This document shows, piece after piece, positions 32,782 to 43,692 of a DNA stretch of 64,000 nt. The notes under the pieces were generated by a model. The model was not told the DNA's origin and did not search any database. It saw only the letters and a program-made list of their open reading frames with translations. The DNA is from Phytoseiulus persimilis (taxonomy: Eukaryota; Arthropoda; Arachnida; Mesostigmata; Phytoseiidae): positions 4,904,775-4,968,774 of the forward strand of contig CM075104.1 of NCBI GenBank assembly GCA_037576195.1, given 5' to 3'. The position numbers were made by a program, and so were the translations under genes. The first letter of the stretch is position 1. Each line of letters opens with the position of its first letter.

Positions 32782-33817
32782 TACAGGGTGTGTCCTCTAA
32801 GCTGCAACATTTTCGTGGCCTTTCTGTTTTGGGCTGTATTTCGGTCAAATTTGATCCGATGTGGGAATTTTTTTTTCGATCGAAAGCTCTTGAAGAGACG
32901 CATCTTTTCGCTCCATTATTTTTGATCATCAGATCAGTGTTGAGTTTTCCAGAGCCTGTCGAAGTTTTCCTCAATTCAATCCATGGTCCCTGAAAGAACT
33001 AACCAGGAAATCGCCGATTCTCAACCGATTTCGGAAATTAAAAAACGGAAACCCAGCTACAAAACGCTCGCAACAACGCGCGGATCGGTTGCGAACCGGA
33101 GGAACGGTATTCAATACGAGATACCCCAAAATTGAGCCTCCCGGACCCCCTGCCGACCCCTCCAGTAAAGAACTGCCTGTAACTCCTCAGGGAAGCCGAT
33201 TTCGGAAATTTCACTGATGGCAAAAGTTTCTTATTTTGAGCCAAACTACCCGGAAACGAAGTCACCGAGACAATCCGATAACTTTTTTTTTCCACCTCAA
33301 AAGTCATGAGATGAGCGCCCAGTGACTTTTGAGGTGGAAAAAAAAAGTTATCGGATCGACTCGGTGACTTCGTGAAATTTCCGAAATCGGCTTCCCTGAG
33401 GAGTTACAGGCAGTTCTTTACTGGAGGGGTCGGCAGGGGGTCCGGGAGGCTCAATTTTGGGGCATCTCGTATTGAATACCGTTCCTCCGGTTCGCAACCG
33501 ATCCGCGCGTTCTTGCAAGCGTTTTGTAGCTGGGTTCGAGAAGGAATCTTTCCGTTTTTTAATTCCCGAAATCGGTTGAGAATCGGCGATTTCCTGGTTA
33601 GTTCTTTCAGGGACCATGGATTGAATTGAGGAAAACTTCGACAGGCTCTGGAAAACTCAACACTGATCTGATGATCAAAAATAATGGGGCGAAAAGATGC
33701 GTCTCTTCAAGAGCTTTCGATCAAAAAAAAATTCCCACATCGGATAAAATTTGACCGAAATACAGCCCAAAACAGAAAGGCCACGAAAATGTTGCAGCTT
33801 AGAGGACACACCCTGTA
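32782..33817. mobile_element. 1-kb foldback element (long inverted repeat)
   Basis: The left arm (32782-33306, about 525 bp) and right arm (33323-33817, about 495 bp) are near-perfect reverse complements around a 16-base loop. The outer ends are tacagggtgtgtcctc and gaggacacaccctgta, so a TA flanking duplication is possible (Tc1/mariner-like insertion), though two bases prove little. The right arm lacks about 45 bp near the centre; the left lacks about 13 bp. It has no coding capacity. Diverged single arms occur at 7348 and 13234. Confidence 0.9.
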
Positions 33818-33854
33818 GTAAGGATTCCTCCTCATCCAGTGTAACTCATGTCTC

Positions 33855-35478
33855 CATATGCCTGGATATCCTCAAAGCACCCAAAAACAACAGAATTAAA
33901 AGGCTATGGCAGTTCCTGAGTCGAAGTAAGGACAATGGACGCCCGTCTGGCACCAGGATCAAAGACCGGAAGGGTCTCCTGATTCCAGACGACGGCTTGA
34001 CAGCTCACCTAGCTGGCCTAGGAATTGAACTGCTGGAAGCAAGCAAGACCAACGATCAGAATGACCCGTGGCAAGGAAGCAGAGATCCCACAGGAATCGT
34101 TACAGGCCCAGAAGAGGTCAAGAGAGCGATGAGTACCATCCAAGACCGCACAGGCTGTGGCCTCGATGGTATCCCCGCGAAAGTCTTGAAAAATCTGCAG
34201 AATGAAGGTGTAAGGCAAATCACCGAACTATTCAACAGAATGTTTTCCGGAGCCGAAGACATACCAGAGAACTGGAAACAAGGAAGAGTTTCCCTCATAG
34301 AAAAAGGGAACTCTAAAAAGGGACACCTGAACACATACCGACCGACCACCATCACCCCAGTCCTGTACAGACTATTCACCAAGATCTTCAACTCAAAGAT
34401 CCAAGAGTGGATCGAGAATGAACAGATTCTGGGGGAGATGGAGAACGGCTTTAGACCAGGTAGGCGTGGAGACGATATCATCTTCATACTTACTTCCGCC
34501 ATAGAGATCGCCAGGGAAAACAAGCAAGGAATGGTAGCCTGCTTCCTGGACTGCTCACGAGCCTTCGACAGAATTGACCGCGAAGAACTGTGGAAGATTC
34601 TTTGCAGACTCGGAACGGAACCCAGCTGGGTCGACCTACTGACACGCACATACGAGAACAACAAAGTCAAAATTGTTCACGGCGAGGTCAGCTCAGACTG
34701 GCTATGCTCTCACAGAGGTGTGAAATAGGGCTGCCCCTTGAGCAGCATCCTGTTCATACTATACATAACAGAGCTTGAGAAACGACTGATTGAGAGTAAG
34801 CGCGGATTCCGAATCAGGCGGAGAGGAGACTTTTGGAACACTCGGGAACCGAAGCACTTCGTGCTACCCGGGTTGTTCTTTGCGGGTGACATAGTGCTAC
34901 TCGCACACAACCACAAGGATCTAGAAGAGCTTCTTATCATCACCTCGGCATTCGGAAGGGTTAGAAGATTGACCTTCAATCCCCTAGAAAGTGCAGTGGT
35001 TGTGTTCTCAAACCACTCGGTTGGCGACTGCGATGGCCTCCAGATACAAGGCAAAGCCCTACCTATCAGCCGAGAGTACACATATCTAGGGATCACCCTG
35101 AGTGACGACTCCAACTACCTCTCCAAGCAAGAAGAGAAATGAAAGACGGATGCGAAGAAAGTCCTTCACCAGATGCACGCCCAGCCACTATGGGGATTCA
35201 ACAAGTTTGAAATGTCCAAAACATTCTGGAAAGGCGTCGCTGTCCCGAAAATCACGTACGCAAACGCTGTAACCGTTATGACAACTAACTCAGTGAACGA
35301 ACTGGAGAAAGCCCAGCGCGAGGCAGCGCGATGGACACTAGGTATACCAGGATGGAAGGTAGCAAACGAATACCTTCCATCGGAGCTGAGCTGGAGCTCC
35401 TTCGGAGCAAGGGAAGCCAAAAGTAAGCTCAGGTATTTCGCGAGGATCCGCTCAATGCCGGACTCGAGATGGCCAATT
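33855..35478 (+). pseudogene. LINE reverse transcriptase, three frames-in-one with stops
   Basis: One frame carries, in order, LDGIPAKVLKN, YRPTTITPVLYRLFTKI, ENGFRPGRRGDDIIFIL, ACFLDCSRAFDRIDREELW (first catalytic Asp) and GCPLSSILFILYI. The active-site box is FAGDIVLLA, in which the first Asp of FADD is Gly. YTYLGITL, the thumb and LWGFNKFEMSKTFWK follow. TAG at 34726-34728 replaces an expected Gln before GCPLS, and TGA at 35140-35142 interrupts the thumb. The endonuclease is absent, so the copy is 5'-truncated. The style recalls LINEs frequent in tick and mite genomes (from memory). It ends against the inverted hairpin cassette. Confidence 0.85.
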
Positions 35479-35690
35479 TGACCATACTTCTCAAAACCAT
35501 GATGCTGAACAAGTGAAGAGAGAGAAAAGTGCCTCGATTTCAGGTCAGAATCCTATTGATAATCGGTGGCCACTCCCGAAGGTCTCATGACACTACAAGT
35601 AAGGCAATGTGTGGCTGTCAGCAGTAGACTCCGGAAGCAAGGGATGGGCCAGCCAGCGTAGTCAGCCGAAGGCCGGCTAGTCTATGTATC
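35477..35690 (-). repeat. Hairpin cassette, inverted, with insertion
   Basis: gaccatacttctcaaaacca and gtgaagagagagaaaagtgc at 35478-35535 are the reverse complement of the cassette tail. gtcagccgaaggccggctag at 35661-35680 is the reverse complement of its start. About 110 bp of unrelated sequence separate the two halves. Confidence 0.65.
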
Positions 35691-35829
35691 TAAAAATCCA
35701 GGGTCTGTTTGTTTGCCTGTCCTCAATAGACTCCTCCGGTATTGATCGGATCGACTTGGAACAAACTGCGTAATGTTGGGCGGCTCAACGGGAAGGACAT
35801 AGGCCAGGCTAGATGTGTGGTTCCTATAC

Positions 35830-36586
35830 CAATCTGACCATGACTTTCCAAGTCTAGAGGGGTGATTCCCGGACCAATCAGACCATTGCTTTCCAACTCT
35901 GCAGAGGTGATTCCGGGACCAATATGACCATTACTCTCCAAGTCTGGGGGGGGGGGGGGGGTGAAGGTGATTCCGAGACCAAATTGGGCATTACTTTCCA
36001 AGTCTAGAGGGGTGATTCCGGGACCAATCTAACCATTACTTTCCAAGTCTGGAGGGGTGATTCCGAGATCAATCTGACTATTACTCTCCTAGTCTGGAGG
36101 GGTGATTCCGAGATCAATCTGACCATTACTTCCCGAGTCTGGAGGGGTGATTCCGAGATCAATCTGACTATTACTCTCCTAGTCTGGAGGGGTGATTCCG
36201 AGATCAATCTGACCATTACTTTCCGAGTCTGGAGGGGTGATTCCGAGACCAATCTGACCATTACTTTCCTAGCATGGATAGTTGATTCCGAGACCAATCT
36301 GACCATTACTTTCCGAGTCTGGAGGGGTGATTCCGAGACCAATCTGACCATTACTTTCCTAGCATGGATAGTTGATTCCGAGACCAATCTGACCATTACT
36401 TTCCAAGTCTGGATGGGTGATTCCGAGACCAATCTAACAATCACTTTCCAAGTCTGGAGGGGTGATTCCGAGATCAATCTGACTATTACTCTCCTAGTCT
36501 GGAGGAGTGATTCCGAGATCAATCTGACCATTACTTTCCGAGTCTGGAGGAGTGATTCCGAGACCAATCTGACCATTACTTTCCTA
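35830..36586 (-). repeat. 45-bp minisatellite array, inverted and diverged
   Basis: About 17 units of the form gaccattactttccaagtct plus ggaggggtgattccgagacc, the minus-strand version of the 45-bp family. Several units are shared pairwise (the agcatggatagttgattcc variant at about 36270 and 36360), indicating small internal duplications. A run of 16 G lies at 35946-35961. The right end abuts the A-tail of the R1-clade element. Confidence 0.9.
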
Positions 36587-36823
36587 GTCTTTTTTTTATT
36601 TTTTTATATCGAGTATGATGTGAAAAATCCCTTCGGAGACCAGAAGTACTTTCTGGTACTGAGGTGATTCCTCTAAAAAACACACCTATCTCCGCCCTCT
36701 GGTGACTGGGGACTTCCGAGATACCTGTTCACAGGAATCTGTTGTTTGCATTACTTCCGGGTCACCAGGAGCATTCCTATCTTATACACTCTGTTCTCCT
36801 GCTATCTGGATCACTATTTCTTT

Positions 36824-39800
36824 TCACGTCTGGCCTGCCGGGGGACCAGCCTGGCCCGTAGAGACTGTCGTTCTTTGCCGGATGAGCGCGTCCTTCTTCT
36901 TGAGGATACATGCTATTTTACGGCTTATTTTGTTCCACTCTTCCTCCGATTCAAGCATCTTCTTAACCAACTCCGGCCCCGTGGTCGCCCCAAAAGCAAC
37001 TCTCTGCCCTGCAAAGGCCGGGCAAACGAACACTGTGTGATGTACGTCGTCTTCTTCCGCGCTGTCACAGTTCACGCATGTCGGGCTCTGTCTCTTCCTG
37101 ATGAAGTGTAGATACTTCTCGAAGTTGCCGTGGCCCGTGAAGAACTGTGACGTGTAGTAGGTCAACTCGCCGAAATCTCTCTCGCACCATCTCTTGACAT
37201 CTGGTATGCATGAGTGGGTCCATCTTCCCGTGGTTGCAGCGTCCCAAGCACGTTGCCACTTCGTGTAGCTTTCTTCTTTTATGTCTTCTTCCGAACGAGC
37301 TTCTTCATCGTCGGTGTCGGAATCGTATGGCCGATCCCTGATCCTCGAGGCCCTGTACAGCTCGGTTCTTTCCTCTGCGAGGATCGGCCATGGAAGTGTC
37401 CGAGCCAGAACCAAGACCGCTGCAGTGGAGACCGTGCGGTAACAGCGACTTATTCTGATGGCCATGAGTCTCTGTGCTTTTTCGAGCATGTCTCTATTTT
37501 TCTGCAGTCTCAATGCCGTAGGTGCCCACACTGGCGCTGCGTACAAAGCGATTGACTGTGCTACCGTAGCCAGGACTCGCCGCTGAGCCTCTGTCGCTCC
37601 GTATGTGCGGGGTAGGATCTTTCCTATGTCCGTGGCGGCTTTTGTTGCGCGCTGTGCGACACACTTGATATGTTCCACACCTGTTGCTTCTGCCTGAAGT
37701 CTCACACCTAGGTATCTCGCTGAGCGACTTATATTCACCGGGTGTCCTTCGACTAGGACCCGTGGGAGTCTCTCCTTTCTTCCTTTAAGCAGCATCACAG
37801 CCTCGGTTTTTTCTGAGGCAAGAGAGAGTAGGTTTTCCCTCATCCATGCCGATATACTGTCCAGTGCGTCTTGTGTGATCTCTTCAAGTTCTTGTATCGA
37901 CTTGGCAACGGTTATGAGTGCTAAATCATCGGCATAGGCTATTGTGGATGCTCCCTCTGGCAGTCGTATGCGAAGTACGTCATCGTACCCAATATTCCAG
38001 AGGGTCGGCCCTAGTCTTGAGCCCTGGGGAACCCCGGCGGACATCTGATGTTTCGTTCCCTCTTCGTCGATCACGTAGCGTGCTTGAAGATAAGAGCCGA
38101 TTATTCTTCGCAGGTAAGGTGACACACCTCTCCTCTTCAGACTGTCAAGGATTACGCTCCACTCTATGGAGTTAAAAGCATTCTTAACGTCCAATAGGAC
38201 GATGAGGCATCTGTTTCTTCGCTGCCACGGTCTTTTCTTTTCCTCCAGGACGATTGACATTACTCTCTCAATCGCCGACATGGTCGAGCGCCCCTGTCTG
38301 AAACCGAATTGGCTTTCGGACAGTCTATCCTCCTCTTCTAGTTCGTTTTGCAGTCTTCGGTTAATGACGATCTCCACTCCCTTCGCCAGAGTATTGAGGA
38401 GGCAAATCGGCCGAAATGCATCCTTTTTGCCGGGCTTTGGGATGAGAACAAGATTCGCCGTTTTCCATGATTGGGGGAAAACGCCGCTTTGCAAGATATT
38501 CTCCACCAGCCTGCCTACAATTCCGGGCCACCGCGAGAAGAGAATCTTTGTGATTTCTGGCGGAATCCCGTCCGGACCCGGGGCCTTGCCCGCTGCGATT
38601 CTTTCTGCAGCTGCAGTAACTTCGCTTCGTAGGACGGGCGGAACTTCTGTCTCCTGGACATCTAGTTGCTCTCTGTTGAATGAGAGTCCTCTTGGGAACA
38701 GTTGGTTGACAGCCACGTGGATCTTTTCCGTCGGGGTCTTCAATCTTTTCTGTCCTAATTTTTCGCGAACAATCTTATAGGGAAGTCCCCAGATATCTTC
38801 GCGCAGCTTGTCGACGAGTTCTCGCCAGCTTGCTTTCTTCGCGTTCAGGATTCCTATGTGGAGTTTTCGCTTGGTCTCGCAGTAGTTTCTCCGGTACGCG
38901 TCTGTCGTCTCGGGTTCTGCGGTCGCGGTTCTTCTCGATCGTGTGAAGCTCCTTCTTGCTCTAATGCACTTCCTTCTGAGGCGAGACACCTCCTCTGTCC
39001 ACCAGTACGAGGGTTTCTTCCCACGCAAATGTGGGGAGATCCGGGGGAGCGCCTCGGAGCATGCTTCTTTGAGTATGTCGCTGATGGTATGTTCATCAAT
39101 TGGTAAGTCCATCTCTCGGATTTCTTCGCATTTACGATCAATATGCGTAAGGAGGGTCTCGCGGTCCAAATTCCTCGCAGTGAACTTTCGGCCCTGCTCA
39201 TCAGGCTTTTTTGTCACGGTCAACTTAAGGTTGTATTCTATATACAGGTGATCGCTCATAGACTCCAGATCATCCCTGACCCTCCATCCCGTTATGTCGG
39301 TTGGAGCCGTTGTTGCGAGTAAGTCTATGAACGAGCATGATTGTCCCCTGCTGAAGGTCGGGATTTTTCCGTCATTGATGATGAAGAGTCCGCTTCTTGC
39401 AAACATCTCCTCGAGCTCCCTTCCTCTGGTGTCTGTTTCTGTGCCGCCCCAGGCGGTCGAGTGTGCGTTAAAGTCCCCGACCACTAAGATTCGTCCTCTG
39501 GTTTCAATGATGGTTTCTTCTACTTCTTGCAGATATTCGATAAACTCCTTCATGTCCCTATTCGGTGAAAAATAGCAGCTGAAGAGATGAGTGTTTTCGC
39601 CTGCCAACGTGATCCTCGTAAGTCCTCTCGACGAAAATCCTTCAGTGATTGCCTGTCTGTTGTTTATCCAGATAGCTGTATCTGCGGTGTCGTCCGAGAT
39701 CCATCCTTGGTCTCGCTTCTCCTTCTGTTTCGATATGATTTTGTTTGCTTCGCTTATTATGCATATGTCAAACTCTTCTCTTCTTGCCCTCTCTTCTAAG

Positions 39801-39853
39801 ATAGCGTGTGAAGCCCGGGTGCGATTCAGATTTATTTGGACTACTCTGATCAT
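36824..39853 (-). CDS. R1-clade ORF2: endonuclease and reverse transcriptase
   Basis: This 1009-residue protein should nick the target DNA and copy the element RNA onto it. The N-terminal apurinic-type endonuclease shows Asn10 (INLNR), Glu35 (ISEAN), VVGDFNAHS at about 125-132 and SDH at about 200. Reverse transcriptase runs from about 400: APGPDGIPPEI, LIPKPGKKDAFRPICLLN, SQFGFRQGRST, LLDVKNAFNS (Asp555), GVPQGSRLGP, and an intact YADD at 640-643. Near the C-terminus, CVNCDSAEEDDVHHTVFVC forms the Cys/His cluster usual in this clade. The frame is unbroken and the length is typical. R1-clade placement rests on domain layout and motif style. Confidence 0.92.
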   Translation of the reverse strand: MIRVVQINLNRTRASHAILEERARREEFDICIISEANKIISKQKEKRDQGWISDDTADTAIWINNRQAITEGFSSRGLTRITLAGENTHLFSCYFSPNRDMKEFIEYLQEVEETIIETRGRILVVGDFNAHSTAWGGTETDTRGRELEEMFARSGLFIINDGKIPTFSRGQSCSFIDLLATTAPTDITGWRVRDDLESMSDHLYIEYNLKLTVTKKPDEQGRKFTARNLDRETLLTHIDRKCEEIREMDLPIDEHTISDILKEACSEALPRISPHLRGKKPSYWWTEEVSRLRRKCIRARRSFTRSRRTATAEPETTDAYRRNYCETKRKLHIGILNAKKASWRELVDKLREDIWGLPYKIVREKLGQKRLKTPTEKIHVAVNQLFPRGLSFNREQLDVQETEVPPVLRSEVTAAAERIAAGKAPGPDGIPPEITKILFSRWPGIVGRLVENILQSGVFPQSWKTANLVLIPKPGKKDAFRPICLLNTLAKGVEIVINRRLQNELEEEDRLSESQFGFRQGRSTMSAIERVMSIVLEEKKRPWQRRNRCLIVLLDVKNAFNSIEWSVILDSLKRRGVSPYLRRIIGSYLQARYVIDEEGTKHQMSAGVPQGSRLGPTLWNIGYDDVLRIRLPEGASTIAYADDLALITVAKSIQELEEITQDALDSISAWMRENLLSLASEKTEAVMLLKGRKERLPRVLVEGHPVNISRSARYLGVRLQAEATGVEHIKCVAQRATKAATDIGKILPRTYGATEAQRRVLATVAQSIALYAAPVWAPTALRLQKNRDMLEKAQRLMAIRISRCYRTVSTAAVLVLARTLPWPILAEERTELYRASRIRDRPYDSDTDDEEARSEEDIKEESYTKWQRAWDAATTGRWTHSCIPDVKRWCERDFGELTYYTSQFFTGHGNFEKYLHFIRKRQSPTCVNCDSAEEDDVHHTVFVCPAFAGQRVAFGATTGPELVKKMLESEEEWNKISRKIACILKKKDALIRQRTTVSTGQAGPPAGQT

Positions 39854-41946
39854 TTAGGGTCGTTGGTGGGTATTGCTCTTCCTTGCACCATGGTTTTCCA
39901 GCCTTCTTCGCTAGTTGTTGTTCTACCTTCTCCGGATTTCTCAACTCGTGTGCTTTGCTCCGGTTGCTCCGGTTGCTTTGCTCGGTCGTTCTGTTCGTTT
40001 TGTGCAGGGTTGCCCTCTTGGCTCGTTCTCCCACGAAGCTTTTGGAGAATCTTCCTGTAGTCAGGGCACGCTGATGAATATTCCGAGTGGCCATTGGCAT
40101 TGCAGCTGGAGCACTTTACGTCTTCCACGTTGCATACCTTCCCTAGGTGACCAGGCTTTCCACATTTGTAGCACCTCCTTTCGGTTGCAGTTGTCTCCCT
40201 GCAGGCGTTCGCTTTGTGTCCGACCCCCTGGCATCGAAAGCAAATAGGCACGTCGAACCATTCCCTTATCATGCAAAGCATCCACCCGATCCGTATCTTG
40301 CCGATTTTCAAAATTCTCTCCGCGTCAGGCTTGGATAGTCTGACAAGGGCAGTCCGCTCTCCTCTGGGTCCATCTCTGATCTTTTCTACTCGGACTTGCC
40401 CTGGGTCCTTCCTTCCCAGTATCTTGCGGATTTCCATTTCGATTTCTTCCTCATCCGTAACCATGTCCATGCGGGAGATAATGATTGTTGAGCTCAGTGG
40501 CGGTCCTCTGATCTCAGTGTTGAACTTGAGATTCTCGGATATGTACCTCGCTAATCTCTCTTGTCCTCCGTTCTTCTTTTCTTTGACTTGAAGACTCAGC
40601 TTGCCGTTTTCCATGTCCTTAACGCTGTTGATCTCTATTCCTAGCTCCTTTGAGTCGACTCTGCTACGAAGGCTTTCGAGAACCTCCGCAAAACTGGCCC
40701 CGTTTGCCTCCACCAGAATAGAACCTTGATTCTGTCTTCGAAGCGGTCTCCCTGCTTCTCGGTTGGTTTCGGTCCTCTTTTTGCTCCCTCGCGTTTTGGT
40801 TGAAATCTCCGCCCCCGAGCTGACCTCAGCGGCGATCCAGCAAGCTTCAGCAACTCTTCGATACTTCTCGGCGTCGGCGTTGCTTGGCAACTCAATCAGC
40901 GTTTTCTCTCCTTCTTTATGTGGAATGTTCTTGACTTTCTCCGCGATTTTCTGAAATACTTCCGCCACGTCTACGAGGGTGTGCTCCTTCTTCATTTTCG
41001 CGACGATTAGTGTCATTTCCTCCGCTGTCGGATTTGCCTCTCCGTGTCTGAGAAGAGTCGGGGAAAGGAGTGCGACTGTGGTTGCCACCTCTCCATCCTC
41101 AAGTCCGTCAACTCCTTTGACTGCCGGAAAAAATCTTGATAGTTGCTGGATGACGTTTTTCGTTCGCTCGTCGTTGCTTCCATTGCTGTGAAAGAGGTTC
41201 CTGCATCTCCTATTGCCAACTATTCCTGCTTTCGAAAGCGTGATTTTCTCAAAGGTTTGTTTCGGCCATGGTTTCTCGGCAACTTCTGCCATTTCTTCTA
41301 AGCTCTCGAGTTTCTGAAGCTGCTCCTTGATCTGCTCGGCCTGTTCTTCCTCGAGTTCCTTCTTCCCTTCACTCTTGGTTGCTTCCATCGCCTGCGTTTT
41401 GGTGCATTCCTTGCACGACTTGGTCTCTTCTACTATTGGTAACCGCTCGACCTCCATCAGCTTATCTTTTATCAGGACAAGCATCTCTCTTTCCAACCTA
41501 TCCGTCACGCGCACAAGTTCCCTTGTAATAGTCTTTACTCCCTTAGCAGTGTTTTGGACCTCAAGGCTCTTGAGTTTCACCACCTTCAGTCGGATGCCCT
41601 CGATTTTCTCGGATACTTCTTTCCCGAGATCAATTCTCCGACTCCTCTTCTCAATTTATTCCTTCTCCGGAGATTCTCGTCTCCTTTTCTTCCCTCCCGC
41701 ATAGGTCAGGGTCTCCGCATCCCTTGTTGTCGTTTCTCCACTTCTTTCAGCTCCAATCGTTGATCCTGGTGCGGTGTTTCTCTCGGGTGGTTCTGTTGCG
41801 GAGTCCATGGCATGGTCCGTCTCTATGTCCACATCCGCATCCAGGGTTTCCGCTTCTGAAGCTTCTGTATCTGCTCTCCGCGGCCTCACGGGCAAGGTCC
41901 CCGTCGTCAGGGGAGTCTTCGCCGGAGATCGCGGCAGAAGAGGCAT
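39850..41946 (-). pseudogene. R1-clade ORF1 (gag-like), one in-frame stop
   Basis: An RNA-binding protein of the retrotransposon particle. The ATG at 41946 is preceded by an in-frame TAG five codons upstream, so it is the likely true start. A single TAA at 41656-41658 interrupts the frame after about 96 codons. The frame then runs unbroken to 39850, and an internal ATG at 41583 would give 577 residues. The middle is Lys/Glu-rich and probably coiled. Three zinc knuckles lie near the end: CFRCQGVGHKANAC, CYKCGKPGHLGKVC and CSSCNANGHSEYSSAC. Its stop overlaps the ORF2 start. Confidence 0.85.
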
Positions 41947-42074
41947 TTCGGATTGCTCCTACACTCCTCTCTTCGGCGTTTCGGGTTGAGTTTCTTGGCG
42001 CGTCGAAGTCTACAACCGGCGTGGGGCCGCTTGCTTACAGGCAGTGCTGAAGAAAATACCTATCTGGGTACCCT

Positions 42075-42311
42075 TCACCGGTATTGGCCGTCGATGAGTA
42101 GCGAGAAGGTCTGAGAGTCACGAATACTCAGCTGGTTCCGTCGCTCCACGGTTTCCTCGCCGCTCCCTCTTCCGTGCACAGCACACAGCACCAGCTTCGG
42201 TGATCGAATATCACAGAAAATANGCTCCCAAACCTGGTGGAAATCGAGCGACGCCATCTCCTCTGCCATTGCACTAAGCCACTGTTGGCTGGTAATTGGA
42301 CTTGTGAACAT
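42075..42311 (-). pseudogene. copia RT N-terminal stub
   Basis: SQQWLSAMAEEMASLDFHQ then VWE matches the start of copia RT (W..AM..E..SL....W). After about 42225 the sequence no longer resembles RT in any frame, so the domain is truncated. Confidence 0.7.
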
Positions 42312-42659
42312 CTTCTATACATGTTGGTTCGTCAACCAATTATTTACACCGGTGCTTACTGTTTCGCTGACACACATCGCAACGTGTGCGCTGCCGGCCT
42401 GGTACCGTCTCCGGAGGACGCAACTTGGATCGATCTCGTAGCTCGTATCTCCCGCGCCGTTCGTTGCGTTTTTCACTTGGGGCAGCCGCTCCTGCGGCGC
42501 CATGTCCTTCATTCGAGGATTCTCTTTCCGGCACGGGGCCCGCGGATGCTGCTTCTTCTCTTGCTGATGCGTTCTCCCTCTGGTATCCGCTGACGGATTG
42601 GCTTCTTCGATCTGCTCATCGCCGGTGCCTTCAGGCGCTTCTGCTTCGGCGGCATTCTC

Positions 42660-43601
42660 TAGGGGCACTCCTCCATCCAGTGGACTGGGAGTGCGCACTT
42701 CACGTCCTTTAGTCCTGACGATCTGTCTGGTCTCGGGATACCACACACGATAGCTGAGTCCATCTTCAGTCGATCCCGACAATGTAGCCTGGGAATCCTC
42801 TGGTGTCCAACTTGTCCTTCTGTGGGGTGCGGTTGTAAAACTTGCACTCGGTGCCAAATGCTCTGATGAGACTGATGTATGGTTTTCTCCTCATGATCAT
42901 CTCGTACGGCGTCTTCCCGGCTGATTCGACAAACTTTACGCAATTCGTCGTGTGGGCGGAAAAGCTCACGGCTTCCCGCCCAAAGGTACTTGGGCAGGCC
43001 ACTGTCGATGAGCATGGTCCTTGCCAGGTCAAGTAACGATCGATTTAAACGCTCACTTATACCGTTAAGTTGAGGGCGTAAAAGGAGGGGAGTAACTTAC
43101 ATCAGCTCCGATGGCACTCATGATCTCCTTCACTCTCTGATTCTTGAACTCAGCTCCTTCATCAGAGTGGAGATGATACACAGTGAAACCGCTTTGATTC
43201 TGGAACCATTTGACGAACTCCGCGATGTGGTCAGGCACTTGATCCTTTGATTTCAAGAAGTACACTTTTCGAAACCGAGTCATGTCGTCAGTCAGCGTGA
43301 GAAACAGATTTGCTCCTCCAAGAGATCTCTTACGCATAGCGCAGGTGTCCGCGTGTATGTACCCTGGTCTTGGAGCTACCACTTTCCCGGGTTTCGGCCT
43401 GTTGCTCGAACGATGCATCTTGCCTTGGGTACATACGTCACATTTCACGAAGTCATTGATTATCTCGTATCCTTCGCGGTTCGGCATTTTCCTGAGGGTC
43501 TTAACGTTGATGTGAGCGAACATCTCGTGTACCGCTTTCAGACTTACTTTCTTCTTCAGTCCCGCAACGTTTCCCTCCACTGGTTCACTTGCATGGAACA
43601 C
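42660..43601 (-). pseudogene. copia integrase
   Basis: The frame from 43601 has the H-H-C-C motif (HEMFAHINVKTL, CDVCTQGK), then HADTCAM in place of the first catalytic Asp and HSDEGAEFKN for the second. A frameshift near 43070 moves the third block, NGISERLNRSLLDLARTML, to another frame. Further frame changes carry GKTPYEMIMRRKPYI, FGTECKFYNRTPQKDK and the C-terminal GYIVGID and YRVWYPETRQIVRT. All three DDE residues can be seen but not in one frame. Confidence 0.85.
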
Positions 43602-43692
43602 GAACAGTCCATTTGTTGCTCAGCTCGAACTTCTTCGTTGTCTCGGAGTATGGTGATGGCTTCCTCAGTTACCAAAATACGAAACTTCTCGT

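Larger units (their letters stand above)
36590..42055 (-). mobile_element. R1-clade non-LTR retrotransposon, near full length
   Basis: Minus-strand element with a 5' UTR, ORF1 (41946-39850), ORF2 (39853-36824), a 3' UTR of about 230 bp and an A-rich tail (T-run on + strand, 36590-36606). The ORFs overlap in ATGA, suggesting ORF2 is translated by termination-reinitiation. The 3' end sits directly against a 45-bp array. The 5' end (about 42055) borders copia-like sequence, so no target duplication could be recognised. Only one stop in ORF1 keeps it from being complete. Confidence 0.88.
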
